Shown piece by piece: positions 51,776 to 58,923 of a DNA stretch of 64,000 bases. Position numbers and translations under genes: made by a program. Positions within the stretch are counted from its first letter, which is position 1. The number at the start of each line of letters is the position of its first letter. Where the stretch lies: contig JBFMFU010000082.1 in the NCBI GenBank assembly GCA_040751985.1, positions 13,490-77,489 on the forward strand. The letters run 5' to 3'. Origin of the DNA: Desulfoferula sp040751985 (GTDB lineage: Bacteria > Desulfobacterota > Desulfarculia > Desulfarculales > Desulfarculaceae). Below the pieces are notes generated by a model. That model searched no databases. It was not told the DNA's origin and saw only the letters and a list, made by a program, of their open reading frames with translations.

Positions 51776-52837
51776 ATGCCCTGCGGCCTTTTCTTCGAGA
51801 CATACACGAGAGACGAATCCATCTTTCCCACTCTCTGGCTTAAGCTTTGGATGGTCGGCCTGGGCGTGGCTTTGCTGGTCTTCCCGTGGGTCGCCCAGCC
51901 CCTAAGCGACTTGATGGGCATCAACCTGCTGAACCTGTTTAACCTGATCCTGATCTACATCGTGGGGGCCCACGGTCTGAACCTGCTTACGGGCTACACC
52001 GGCCAGATATCCCTGGGTCACGGCGCCTTCATGGGCGTGGGCGCCTACACCGCCGGCATCCTGGCCAACCTGGGCTGGCCCTTCTGGCTGGCCCTGCCTG
52101 CCGCCGGCCTCATGGCCGCCGCCGTAGGCATGATCTTCGGCATCCCCAGCCTGCGCCTGCGCGGGCTGTACCTGGCCATCGCCACCATGGCCGCCCAGTT
52201 CATCCTGGACTACGCCATGCGCAACTGGACCGGCCTGACCGGCGGCTCCGGCGGCCTCACCGTGCCTGCGGCCAGCATCGGCGGCTTCGCCTTTAACAGC
52301 GACGTTAAATTCTATTTCCTGGCCTTGGCCTTCGCCGCCGGGGCCACCATGTGCCTGAAAAACCTCACCCGCACCCGAACCGGCCGGGCATTCGTGGCGG
52401 TGCGCGACCGCTACCTGTCGGCCGAGGTGATCGGGGTGAACCTGTTCAAGTACCGCATCATGAGCTTCGGCATCAGCTCCTTCATGGTGGGCATCGCCGG
52501 CGGATTGTGGGCCTACTACATCACCATCATCAGCGACGAGCACTTCACCATGTGGCTGAGCGTGCAGTACCTGGCCATGATCATCGTGGGCGGCATGGGC
52601 TCGGTGCTGGGCTCCATCTTCGGGGTCATCTTCATGGTGACCCTGCCGGAGATACTGCTGATCCCCGCCGAGGCCATGACCAACTTGTTCCCAAACATCT
52701 TCGGTATCTTCGCCAGCCTGCGGGAACTGATCTTCGGCCTGATCGTCATCGCGTTTTTGATCTTCGAGCCCGACGGGCTGGCCGCCCGCTGGCACACGGT
52801 GCGGGCCTACTGGAAACTATGGCCCTTTTCTTATTAA
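51776..52837 (+). CDS. livM: HAAT-family ABC permease (LivM)
   Basis: A 353-residue partner permease with about ten helices. NLLTGYTGQISLGHGAFMGVGAY is the family start region after two leading helices, and VRDRYLSAEVIGVNLFKYR the coupling loop. ATG start after GGGAGGGGGAG. A 103-base gap to livH contains no clear gene. Confidence 0.9.
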   Translation: MPCGLFFETYTRDESIFPTLWLKLWMVGLGVALLVFPWVAQPLSDLMGINLLNLFNLILIYIVGAHGLNLLTGYTGQISLGHGAFMGVGAYTAGILANLGWPFWLALPAAGLMAAAVGMIFGIPSLRLRGLYLAIATMAAQFILDYAMRNWTGLTGGSGGLTVPAASIGGFAFNSDVKFYFLALAFAAGATMCLKNLTRTRTGRAFVAVRDRYLSAEVIGVNLFKYRIMSFGISSFMVGIAGGLWAYYITIISDEHFTMWLSVQYLAMIIVGGMGSVLGSIFGVIFMVTLPEILLIPAEAMTNLFPNIFGIFASLRELIFGLIVIAFLIFEPDGLAARWHTVRAYWKLWPFSY

Positions 52838-52913
52838 ACTACAGGGACCGGAGGATGGTTCCTTTAATGCCTTGACTCGGCGGCTCCCAACAGGGGGAGA
52901 GGGAGAAGACACA

Positions 52914-52979
52914 ATGTCGTCGGCCAAGGCGATAGAGGTCAAGCCGCAGCTTTGGGCAAAAAGCCAGGCGGCGCATTGA
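52914..52979 (+). CDS. Possible 21-residue leader ORF between livM and livK
   Basis: ATG 52914 follows GGGGGAGAGGGAGAAG at ideal spacing and encodes 21 residues (MSSAKAIEVKPQLWAKSQAAH). It ends 23 bases before the livK start. It could be a translated leader or a chance ORF; only its strong ribosome site speaks for it. Confidence 0.3.
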   Translation: MSSAKAIEVKPQLWAKSQAAH

Positions 52980-53002
52980 AACTTGGGAAGGGAGAGGAAA
53001 GA

Positions 53003-54166
53003 ATGAGCAGGAAACTTTTGGTGACGGCCTTGGCCGTGGCGTTGTGCCTGGCGCTGGCGCCCCTGGCCCTGGCCAAGGAGATCAAGGTCGGCGGCATTTT
53101 TGACACTACCGGTCCCACCTCGGACGTGGGCAAGGATTATGCCGCCGGGGCAGTGGCGGCTGAGAAGTATTGGAATGCCAAAAACGTCCTGGGCGGGGAC
53201 AAGATCAAGCTGATCCCCAACGACTACGCCTACAAGATTCCCCAGGCCGTGACCCTGTACAAGAAGTACAAGGACGTGGACCGGGTCTTTGTGATCCAGG
53301 GCTGGGGCACCGGCGACACCAACGCCCTGCGGCCGCTGGTCAACAAAGACAAGATCGTGTTCCTGAGCGCCAGCTACGACGGCAACCTGACCGACCCCAA
53401 GAAGAACCCCTACAACTTCTTCATCGGCACCTCCTATTCCACCGGCATCCGCCTGGCCTTGACCTTTGCCAAGGAGAACAAGGCCAAGAAGGTGGTCTTC
53501 ATCTACCCTGACCACCCCTATGGCAAGAACCCCATCCCGGCCGGCAAGGACTACGCCAAGAAGCTGGGCCTGCAGATCGGCCCGGATGAGATCGTGGCCC
53601 TGAACGCCATCGACGCCACCAGCCAGCTGCTGAACATGAAGAAGTTCGACCCGGACTACGCCTGGATCGGCGGCACCACCGCCTCCACGGCGGTGATCAT
53701 CAAGGACGCGGCCAAGCTGGGCCTGCGCACCAAGTTCTTGGTCAACTGCTGGGGCTTTGACGAGAACCTGCCCCGCCTGGCCGGCAAGGCCGGCGACGGC
53801 CGCGCCTTCGGTATGCTGGTGGTGGCGCCCTTCGGCGCCAATGTGCCGGGCATGAAGGATATCCTGGCCAGCGCCGGCGGCAAGGCCTACAGTCTGCACT
53901 ACGTCAAGGCCTGGGTGTCCATGATGGTGATGGTGGAGGGTCTCAAGCGGGCCAAGAAGGCCGGCAAGCTCAACGGCCCGGGCCTCAAGGCGGCCCTGGA
54001 GACCATCAAGGACTTCAACACCGGCGGTCTCACGGCGCCCATCACCTTCACCCCCGATGACCACCGGCCCAACACCGCCTGCGCCATCGGCGGCATTAAG
54101 GACGGCAAGATCTACATCATCAAGAACGTGACCTTCCCGCGCGAGAAGAAGTACATCGGCTGGTAG
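53003..54166 (+). CDS. livK: Periplasmic substrate-binding protein of the HAAT transporter (LivK-like)
   Basis: A 387-residue periplasmic protein, start ATG 53003 with GGAGAGG upstream. Signal peptide about 1-24 (cleavage after LALA). The mature protein starts KEIKVGGIFDTTGPTSDVGKDY, a Peripla_BP_6 domain, with VSMMVMVEGLKRAKKAG near the end. The ligand is unknown; this clade often carries aromatic or short fatty acids as well as amino acids. Confidence 0.88.
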   Translation: MSRKLLVTALAVALCLALAPLALAKEIKVGGIFDTTGPTSDVGKDYAAGAVAAEKYWNAKNVLGGDKIKLIPNDYAYKIPQAVTLYKKYKDVDRVFVIQGWGTGDTNALRPLVNKDKIVFLSASYDGNLTDPKKNPYNFFIGTSYSTGIRLALTFAKENKAKKVVFIYPDHPYGKNPIPAGKDYAKKLGLQIGPDEIVALNAIDATSQLLNMKKFDPDYAWIGGTTASTAVIIKDAAKLGLRTKFLVNCWGFDENLPRLAGKAGDGRAFGMLVVAPFGANVPGMKDILASAGGKAYSLHYVKAWVSMMVMVEGLKRAKKAGKLNGPGLKAALETIKDFNTGGLTAPITFTPDDHRPNTACAIGGIKDGKIYIIKNVTFPREKKYIGW

Positions 54167-54176
54167 GCCGCAAACC

Positions 54177-54204
54177 GGCGGGGGGCCCTGCGGGGCCTCC
54201 CGCC
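54177..54204 (+). terminator. Hairpin between livK and livF
   Basis: A 12-bp stem GGCGGGGGGCCC / GGGCCTCCCGCC (one G-T pair) with a TGCG loop. No U-tract follows, so it is more likely a 3' stabiliser for the livK mRNA or partial attenuator than a full terminator. Confidence 0.45.
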
Positions 54205-54230
54205 ATCAAAACAATTCAGGGGAAGGTCCC

Positions 54231-55034
54231 ATGCCGCTTCTTTCGGTCAATAACATCGAGGTCATCTACGATGACGTGATTCTGGTGCTCAAGGGCATGT
54301 CCCTGGAGGTGAACCAGGGTCAGATCGTGGCCGTGCTGGGCGCCAATGGGGCCGGCAAGACCACCACCCTTAAGGCCATCAGTGGCCTGTTAAAGACCGA
54401 GGAGGGAGAGGTCACCGACGGCTCCATCGTCTTTGACGGGGTGCGCATCAACGGGCTGGAGCCGGAGAAGATAGTGCGCATGGGGGTGTTCCAGGTGATG
54501 GAGGGGCGCCGGGTCTTCGAGGACCTGACCGCCAAGGAGAACCTCATCGCCGCGGCCCACACCCAGAAGTGCAGCCGGCGGGAGCTGGAGGAGCGCATCG
54601 AGGTAGTCTACTCCTACTTCCCGCGGATCAAGGAGCGCGAGAGCGGACTGGCCGGCTATCTCTCCGGCGGCGAGCAGCAGATGCTGGTCATCGGCCGCGG
54701 CATGATGGCCAAGCCCAAGCTGATGATGCTCGACGAGCCCTCCCTGGGCTTGAGCCCCCTGCTGGTCAGCGAAATCTTCGAGATCATCGTCAAGCTCAAC
54801 AAGGAGCTGGGCACCACCATCCTGCTGGTGGAGCAGAACGCGCGCATGGCCCTGAACATCGCCGACCACGGCTACATCATGGAGAATGGCAAGATCGTCC
54901 TGGACGACACCACCGAGAAGCTCAAGAACAACGAGGATGTCAAGCGCTTCTACCTGGGCATGACCGACATGGGCACCAAGAGGTCCTACCGCGACGTGAA
55001 GCACTATAAGCGGCGCAAGCGCTGGCTCACCTAG
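54231..55034 (+). CDS. livF: Branched-chain amino acid-type ABC transporter ATP-binding protein (LivF)
   Basis: A 267-residue ABC ATPase with Walker A GANGAGKTT, signature LSGGEQQMLVIGRGM and Walker B LMMLDEPSLGLSP, the LivF version. It opens LLSVNNIEVIYDDVILVLKGMSLEV. It ends 1 base before a large palindromic element. The basic C-terminus (YKRRKRWLT) is unusual but short. Confidence 0.9.
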   Translation: MPLLSVNNIEVIYDDVILVLKGMSLEVNQGQIVAVLGANGAGKTTTLKAISGLLKTEEGEVTDGSIVFDGVRINGLEPEKIVRMGVFQVMEGRRVFEDLTAKENLIAAAHTQKCSRRELEERIEVVYSYFPRIKERESGLAGYLSGGEQQMLVIGRGMMAKPKLMMLDEPSLGLSPLLVSEIFEIIVKLNKELGTTILLVEQNARMALNIADHGYIMENGKIVLDDTTEKLKNNEDVKRFYLGMTDMGTKRSYRDVKHYKRRKRWLT

Positions 55035-55158
55035 TCCGGCTGCGCCAGCCGGCGGCATACTGCGTTGCCGGCTTCGCTCGCGCCTCGACGTAGTTTCAGC
55101 TACGCCTGCGGCGCTCGCTCGCCGGGCGCCTTGTCTGCCGCCCGCTGGCTGTGCCGGA
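55035..55158. repeat. Large imperfect palindrome (REP-like intergenic element)
   Basis: TCCGGCTGCGCCAGC at the left is mirrored by GCTGGCTGTGCCGGA at the right, GCGGCA by TGCCGC further in, and CGTAG/CTACG (55089-55093, 55100-55104) around a TTTCAG loop at the centre. CGCTCG blocks break the middle. It resembles the intergenic palindromes with a TCGACGTAG...CTACGCC core found in several proteobacteria. It may terminate or protect the liv mRNA. Confidence 0.65.
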
Positions 55159-55300
55159 TAGAGCAAGGGTCCGCCTAACTAAAAAATTTTTCGTAGCCAC
55201 CGCGGACGCAAGGCCCAAACAGTTTATGCAACCCAGCTCGGAGGCGAGAGGGGCCCCGTCGGCGCCAGGGCCGCGAGTTTTTTATCAGGGAGAGGGGACA

Positions 55301-56584
55301 ATGCCGCAGATGGATCGCACCCAGGGCTACTGGCGGCCCGAGCTGGAGACCATGGACCCCCAGGCCCGGCAGGAGTACCTGGACAAGCGGGTGGCCGAGA
55401 TCGTGGCCCACGCCTACGCCAACACGCCGGCCTTCAAGCAGAAGCTGAACGAGCTGGGGGCCAAGCCGGGCGACATCACCAGCGTGGCGGACCTGAACCG
55501 GATACCGGTAACCGAGAAGGCCGACCTGGTGGCCCTGCAGCAGAAGAACCTGCCCTTCGGCGGGCTGGTGGCGGCCAAGCTCAAGGACCTCAAGCGGCTC
55601 TACATCTCGCCTGGGCCCATCTACGAGCCGGGCGAGAAGCGCTTCAGCGACGACCGTTGGACCCAGGCCTTTTACGCCGCCGGCTTCCGGGCCGGGGACA
55701 TCTGCCAGGTGACCTTCAACTTCAACATGGTGCCCTTCGCCTTCTGGCTGGACGAGTGCCTGCAGATGATGGGCTGCATCTGCATCCCGGCCGGGGTGGG
55801 CAACACCGAGCTGCAGGTGCAGTTTTTGAGGGACCTGCAGGTGCAGGCCATCTGCGCCACGCCCTCCTTCCTGGCCACCCTGGGCGACAAGGCCGAGGAG
55901 ATGGGCCTGGACCTCAAGAAGGACCTGAACCTGCAGGCGGCCTTCACCGCCGCAGAGATGCTGCCCGAGAGCCTGCGCGCCAGCCTGGAGGAGCGCTACG
56001 GCATGATCCTGCGCCAGTCCTACGGCACCGCGGACATCGGCTGCCTGAGCTATGAGTGCTACCACCTGGGCGGCATGCACTTCGCCCAGGACTGCGTGGT
56101 GCAGATCGTGGACCCGGACACCGGCCAGCCCGTGCCGCCGGGCCAGCCCGGCGAGGTGGTGGCCACCAACTTCGACAAGGCCTACCCCCTGATCCGCTTC
56201 GGCACCGGCGACCTGTCGTCCTACGAGGAGGGCACCTGCGACTGCGGCCGCACCGCGCCCAAGCTCACGCGCATCATGGGACGCGTGGACCAGGTGACCA
56301 AGGTGCGCGGCATGTTCGTGCATCCGGGCAGCGTGCAGCAGGTGGTGCAGAAGTTCCCCCAGGTGGAGGCCTTCCAGCTGGTGGTGACCCGCGAGGCCAA
56401 CCAGGACGTGATGACCCTGGTCTGCGAGTTGGAGCAGACCATCTCCGACCGTGAACAGCTGCGGGCCAGCCTGGAAAAGCAGCTCAAGGAGGTGCTGCGG
56501 GTCAAGGGCCAGGTGGACTTCCGCCAGCCGGGCACCCTGCCCAAGGGCTGCAAGGTCATCGACGACCAGCGCAAGTGGGATTAA
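55301..56584 (+). CDS. PaaK-like (phenylacetate-CoA ligase family) protein without canonical P-loop
   Basis: A 427-residue ANL superfamily protein; start ATG 55301 after GGGAGAGGGG (the frame is open to 55151, inside the palindrome). YGTADIG, FGTGDLSSYEEGTCDCGR and GRVDQVTKVRGMFVHPG match PaaK motifs, and LPKGCKVIDDQR the C-terminal lysine region. The P-loop normally SSGTTG is replaced by SPGPIYEPGEKR (103-114). The region CDCGRTAP may bind metal. Substrate unknown; it lies at the end of the transporter operon. Confidence 0.8.
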   Translation: MPQMDRTQGYWRPELETMDPQARQEYLDKRVAEIVAHAYANTPAFKQKLNELGAKPGDITSVADLNRIPVTEKADLVALQQKNLPFGGLVAAKLKDLKRLYISPGPIYEPGEKRFSDDRWTQAFYAAGFRAGDICQVTFNFNMVPFAFWLDECLQMMGCICIPAGVGNTELQVQFLRDLQVQAICATPSFLATLGDKAEEMGLDLKKDLNLQAAFTAAEMLPESLRASLEERYGMILRQSYGTADIGCLSYECYHLGGMHFAQDCVVQIVDPDTGQPVPPGQPGEVVATNFDKAYPLIRFGTGDLSSYEEGTCDCGRTAPKLTRIMGRVDQVTKVRGMFVHPGSVQQVVQKFPQVEAFQLVVTREANQDVMTLVCELEQTISDREQLRASLEKQLKEVLRVKGQVDFRQPGTLPKGCKVIDDQRKWD

Positions 56585-56597
56585 GGGCCGGTGCCAT

Positions 56598-56642
56598 CCG
56601 CAAACCAGCCGGGGCCGCGCGCTCCGGCTTTGGTTTGTGCGG
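56598..56642 (+). terminator. Hairpin after the PaaK-like gene
   Basis: CCGCAAACCA pairs with TGGTTTGTGCGG (two-base bulge) around an inner GCCGG / CCGGC stem. No U-tract, but the stem is long and sits 14 bases after the stop codon. Confidence 0.5.
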
Positions 56643-56708
56643 ACATGGCGCAGTAGGCCATCTGAATCCCGGAGCAGGAGAAAGGCTTCAAGCTTCAGCC
56701 AAAGAGGC

Positions 56709-56753
56709 TTGACATGGCGGTTCATTCAGGGTAGTAGTTAAGCATCAACTTAA
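56709..56753 (+). promoter_or_regulatory. Promoter and operator of the Cys-cluster ArsR gene
   Basis: Perfect TTGACA (56709-56714) with a weak -10 (TAGTAG at 17 bases or TAGTTA at 20). GTTAAGCA (56737-56744) followed by CTTAA (56749-56753) forms an inverted repeat TTAAG-N6-CTTAA over and just after the -10. The same GTTAAGCA half-site recurs before the next gene, so autoregulation is the simplest reading. Confidence 0.5.
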
Positions 56754-56765
56754 TTGGATGCAACA

Positions 56766-57173
56766 ATGGAAGCTGAAAAGGCTGAATTATTTAAACTACT
56801 GGGCGTGGAGTCCCGTATCAAAATTATAAACCTTCTCAAAGAAAACGGTCCTCTGGGCGTGAACGACCTGGCCAAGAAGTTGGGCCTGACCCCGGCGGCG
56901 GTTTCCCAGCATATGAAGGCCCTGCGCCAGGCGGGGCTGGTGGAGAGGCGGCGGCAGGGCTACTGGGTTCCCTATGACCTCAACCCACCTGCTTTAGAGC
57001 AGTGCGGGGAGATGCTGGCCTCAGTATGCGACTGCGGGTGCCGCGGCGCTTGCCGCCAAGCAGACAAGGAACCGACTGGCCGCGCCGACGAGCGGGCGGC
57101 CTTGCGACGGCGTGAACAGGAGCTGCAGAACGAACTGGCTGCGTTGCGCCAGCGGCTGGCGGAGTTGGAATAG
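56766..57173 (+). CDS. ArsR-family regulator with Cys-rich motif and coiled-coil tail
   Basis: A 135-residue protein from ATG 56766. A winged helix (about 5-75) holds LGVESRIKIINLLKENGPLGVNDLAKKLGLTPAAVSQHMKALRQAGLVERR, then a cysteine patch C80, C88-x-C90-x-C92 and C96 (CDCGCRGAC), and a leucine-rich coiled coil (about 107-135). The cysteines sit where a metal or thiol sensor would be expected. The acyl-CoA dehydrogenase-like gene downstream carries the same CxCxC theme and a related operator. Effector unknown. Confidence 0.82.
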   Translation: MEAEKAELFKLLGVESRIKIINLLKENGPLGVNDLAKKLGLTPAAVSQHMKALRQAGLVERRRQGYWVPYDLNPPALEQCGEMLASVCDCGCRGACRQADKEPTGRADERAALRRREQELQNELAALRQRLAELE

Positions 57174-57206
57174 GCGGGGGGTTAGGGGTTATTTTTTTTG
57201 GGCGTA

Positions 57207-57236
57207 TTGTTAAGCAATTGCGAAACTGCTTAACAT
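57207..57236 (+). promoter_or_regulatory. Operator/promoter of the acyl-CoA dehydrogenase-like gene
   Basis: Perfect inverted repeat GTTAAGCA (57209-57216), ten bases, TGCTTAAC (57227-57234). A weak promoter TTGTTA-18-TAACAT lies on the same bases, so a bound repressor would cover both boxes. It starts 36 bases after the ArsR stop. Confidence 0.65.
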
Positions 57237-57267
57237 AGCTATTGGGATGAAGAAAGGAGTGGGCATC

Positions 57268-58419
57268 ATGGTATGCGGGTGTGGTTGCTCCAACGAGCAA
57301 GGCCAGGTCGGGAATCTGGCTCGGAAAATCGCCAGGGAACACCTGGCGGTGCGGGCTGCGCAGACCGACCGAGACAGGGCCTTCCCCTGGGAGGCTATCT
57401 CCGTGATGGGCCAGGCCCAGTTGCCGGCAGTGGCCGTGGAATCGGTCGCGGGGGGCTTGGGGGCCGGACGCCTTGGATTCACCGCGGTCGTGGAGGAGCT
57501 GGCGCGGGCCTGCGCCTCCACCGCCCTAATCTTCGTCTCGCATGTAGTGGCCTTGAAGGCAGTGGAAATCGCCGCCGGTGAGGAGATCAAGGCCAGATTG
57601 CTGCCCCTACTGGTGAGGATGGAAAAACTGGGGGCCTTTGCAGTGCACGAGCCAGACTCCGGGTGCAACCACGCTGCCCTCACCACCAGAGCCCGCCGAG
57701 AGGGGGAGGGCTATCTGCTCAACGGCTCCAAAATATTCATCACCTCGGCCGGTGAAGCGGACTTCTACCTGGTCATGGCACGGACAGGTGAAGGCCAGGG
57801 TGCCCAGGGTCTGACCGCTCTCCTGGTCAGCAAGGACGCACCAGGGCTTTCCTTTGATCGGATCGAGGATAAAATGGGCTTGCGGGGCACCTCCTCACGA
57901 ACCATCCACTTCAGCGATTGCCAGGTTCCGGCCGCGAACCTCTTAGGGGTTGAGGGCCAAGGCATGCAGATCATGGCCGGCAGCATCGCCGGCTGGGGGA
58001 TATTCGGCGCTGCCGCTATAGCTATGGGCATCGCCCGCGAGGCTACGGAGGCGGCGCTCAGACATGCCCGGGAGCGAGTCATTGCCGGCACGCCCATCGG
58101 GGACCATCAGGCAGTGCAATCCCTGATCAGCAACATGGTGCTAGGGACCGAGGCTGCGGTTGCTTTGTTGGCCAAGTGCGCGGCCAAGGCTGACGCCTCA
58201 GCGGGCCCAGCCCTGGTTGAGGCCTTCAAGGCAAAGCTCTTTGCCACCGAGACGGCCCTTGAGGTGACGGATCAAGCCATCCAAGTCCTCGGCGGGCACG
58301 GCTACTGCCGGGATTACGTTGTCGAGCGCCTATATCGCGACGCCAGGGGGCTGACGCTCCACTTCAAGACATCGGAGCTGTTGCGCCAGGATATCGCCAA
58401 AGCGGCGCTCGGGCTTTAG
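57268..58419 (+). CDS. Acyl-CoA dehydrogenase-like flavoprotein with N-terminal CxCxC motif
   Basis: A 383-residue protein; ATG 57268 is chosen because AAAGGAG lies eight bases before it (an ATG at 57247 has no site). M-V-C-G-C-G-C-S opens the protein, ahead of a normal three-domain acyl-CoA dehydrogenase (AVHEPDSGCNHAAL, YLLNGSKIFITSAGEADFYLVM, QVLGGHGYCRDYVVERLYRD). The usual catalytic Glu in the YEGT motif is Phe here (HFKTSE, about residue 366), and the alternative Glu of helix G seen in isovaleryl-CoA dehydrogenase is not visible. Another chemistry, or no dehydrogenation, is likely. Codon use looks less GC-biased than upstream genes. Confidence 0.85.
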   Translation: MVCGCGCSNEQGQVGNLARKIAREHLAVRAAQTDRDRAFPWEAISVMGQAQLPAVAVESVAGGLGAGRLGFTAVVEELARACASTALIFVSHVVALKAVEIAAGEEIKARLLPLLVRMEKLGAFAVHEPDSGCNHAALTTRARREGEGYLLNGSKIFITSAGEADFYLVMARTGEGQGAQGLTALLVSKDAPGLSFDRIEDKMGLRGTSSRTIHFSDCQVPAANLLGVEGQGMQIMAGSIAGWGIFGAAAIAMGIAREATEAALRHARERVIAGTPIGDHQAVQSLISNMVLGTEAAVALLAKCAAKADASAGPALVEAFKAKLFATETALEVTDQAIQVLGGHGYCRDYVVERLYRDARGLTLHFKTSELLRQDIAKAALGL

Positions 58420-58595
58420 GCAGGCGGTCGGTAACACAGTCCGTCTGAGAAGCGGCCCGGTTGCGCAAAGAAGATGGCCGGCATCTGGGGAAAGGAGGTT
58501 AACAACCGGCCAGCCAAACCAAGAAAATCGAACTTGGGAAAGAGACTAAGGTGTCCGGTGAAGTGGGAAGGACACCATTGAAAGGAGGCATGCTA

Positions 58596-58715
58596 ATGGC
58601 TGCGAAAGAGCAATGTAGTTGTGGGTGCGGTTGCCTGCCCATCGTCGAGAGAAAGGGCAGCGAGGCTACCGAGCCCGAAGCGGAAAAAGACCGGGAGGAC
58701 AAGCCAACTAAGTAG
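58596..58715 (+). CDS. 39-residue cysteine-cluster peptide
   Basis: Not in normal gene sets. ATG 58596 follows AAAGGAGG at seven bases; the product is 39 residues with C7, C9, C11 and C13 in QCSCGCGCLP and then a highly charged tail (EATEPEAEKDREDKPTK). Such a CxCxCxC run suggests a soft-metal or thiol-binding, metallothionein-like peptide, or a partner for the proteins with the same motif upstream. A strong hairpin follows ten bases after the stop. Confidence 0.6.
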   Translation: MAAKEQCSCGCGCLPIVERKGSEATEPEAEKDREDKPTK

Positions 58716-58724
58716 CTGAAACAC

Positions 58725-58763
58725 GGGTCCCAGCGGGGCGTCGGCGGTGCCCCACTGGGACCC
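58725..58763 (+). terminator. Strong hairpin closing the Cys-cluster locus
   Basis: GGGTCCCAG / CTGGGACCC (9 bp) and an inner GGGGC / GCCCC stem around a GTCGGCGGT loop. No U-tract, so the termination role is inferred from stem strength and position. Confidence 0.6.
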
Positions 58764-58923
58764 GCTTGTGCCCGGCGGCCAGCCGTGCTTTAATCAACCA
58801 GCCTACCCCGCTGCAAAGACCCTAGTCTAAGGCGCCGCGGCCGCCTCTGAGCCGTAGGCCTGTTTCCCCGGTCCGGCCCCTGGGCGCGGGCCGGTCGAAC
58901 AACCAGCTAACGCGAGGCAGATC

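Noticed and set aside
55151..55300. Longer N-terminus (50 residues) for the PaaK-like protein from GTG 55151
   Set aside because: The GTG lies inside the palindromic repeat without a ribosome site; ATG 55301 has a strong one and starts the family-like sequence.
58474..58581. 35-codon ORF between the flavoprotein and the 39-residue peptide
   Set aside because: Weak ribosome site and no cysteine cluster or recognisable sequence; a GGAAAGGAGG inside it may be just a decoy.
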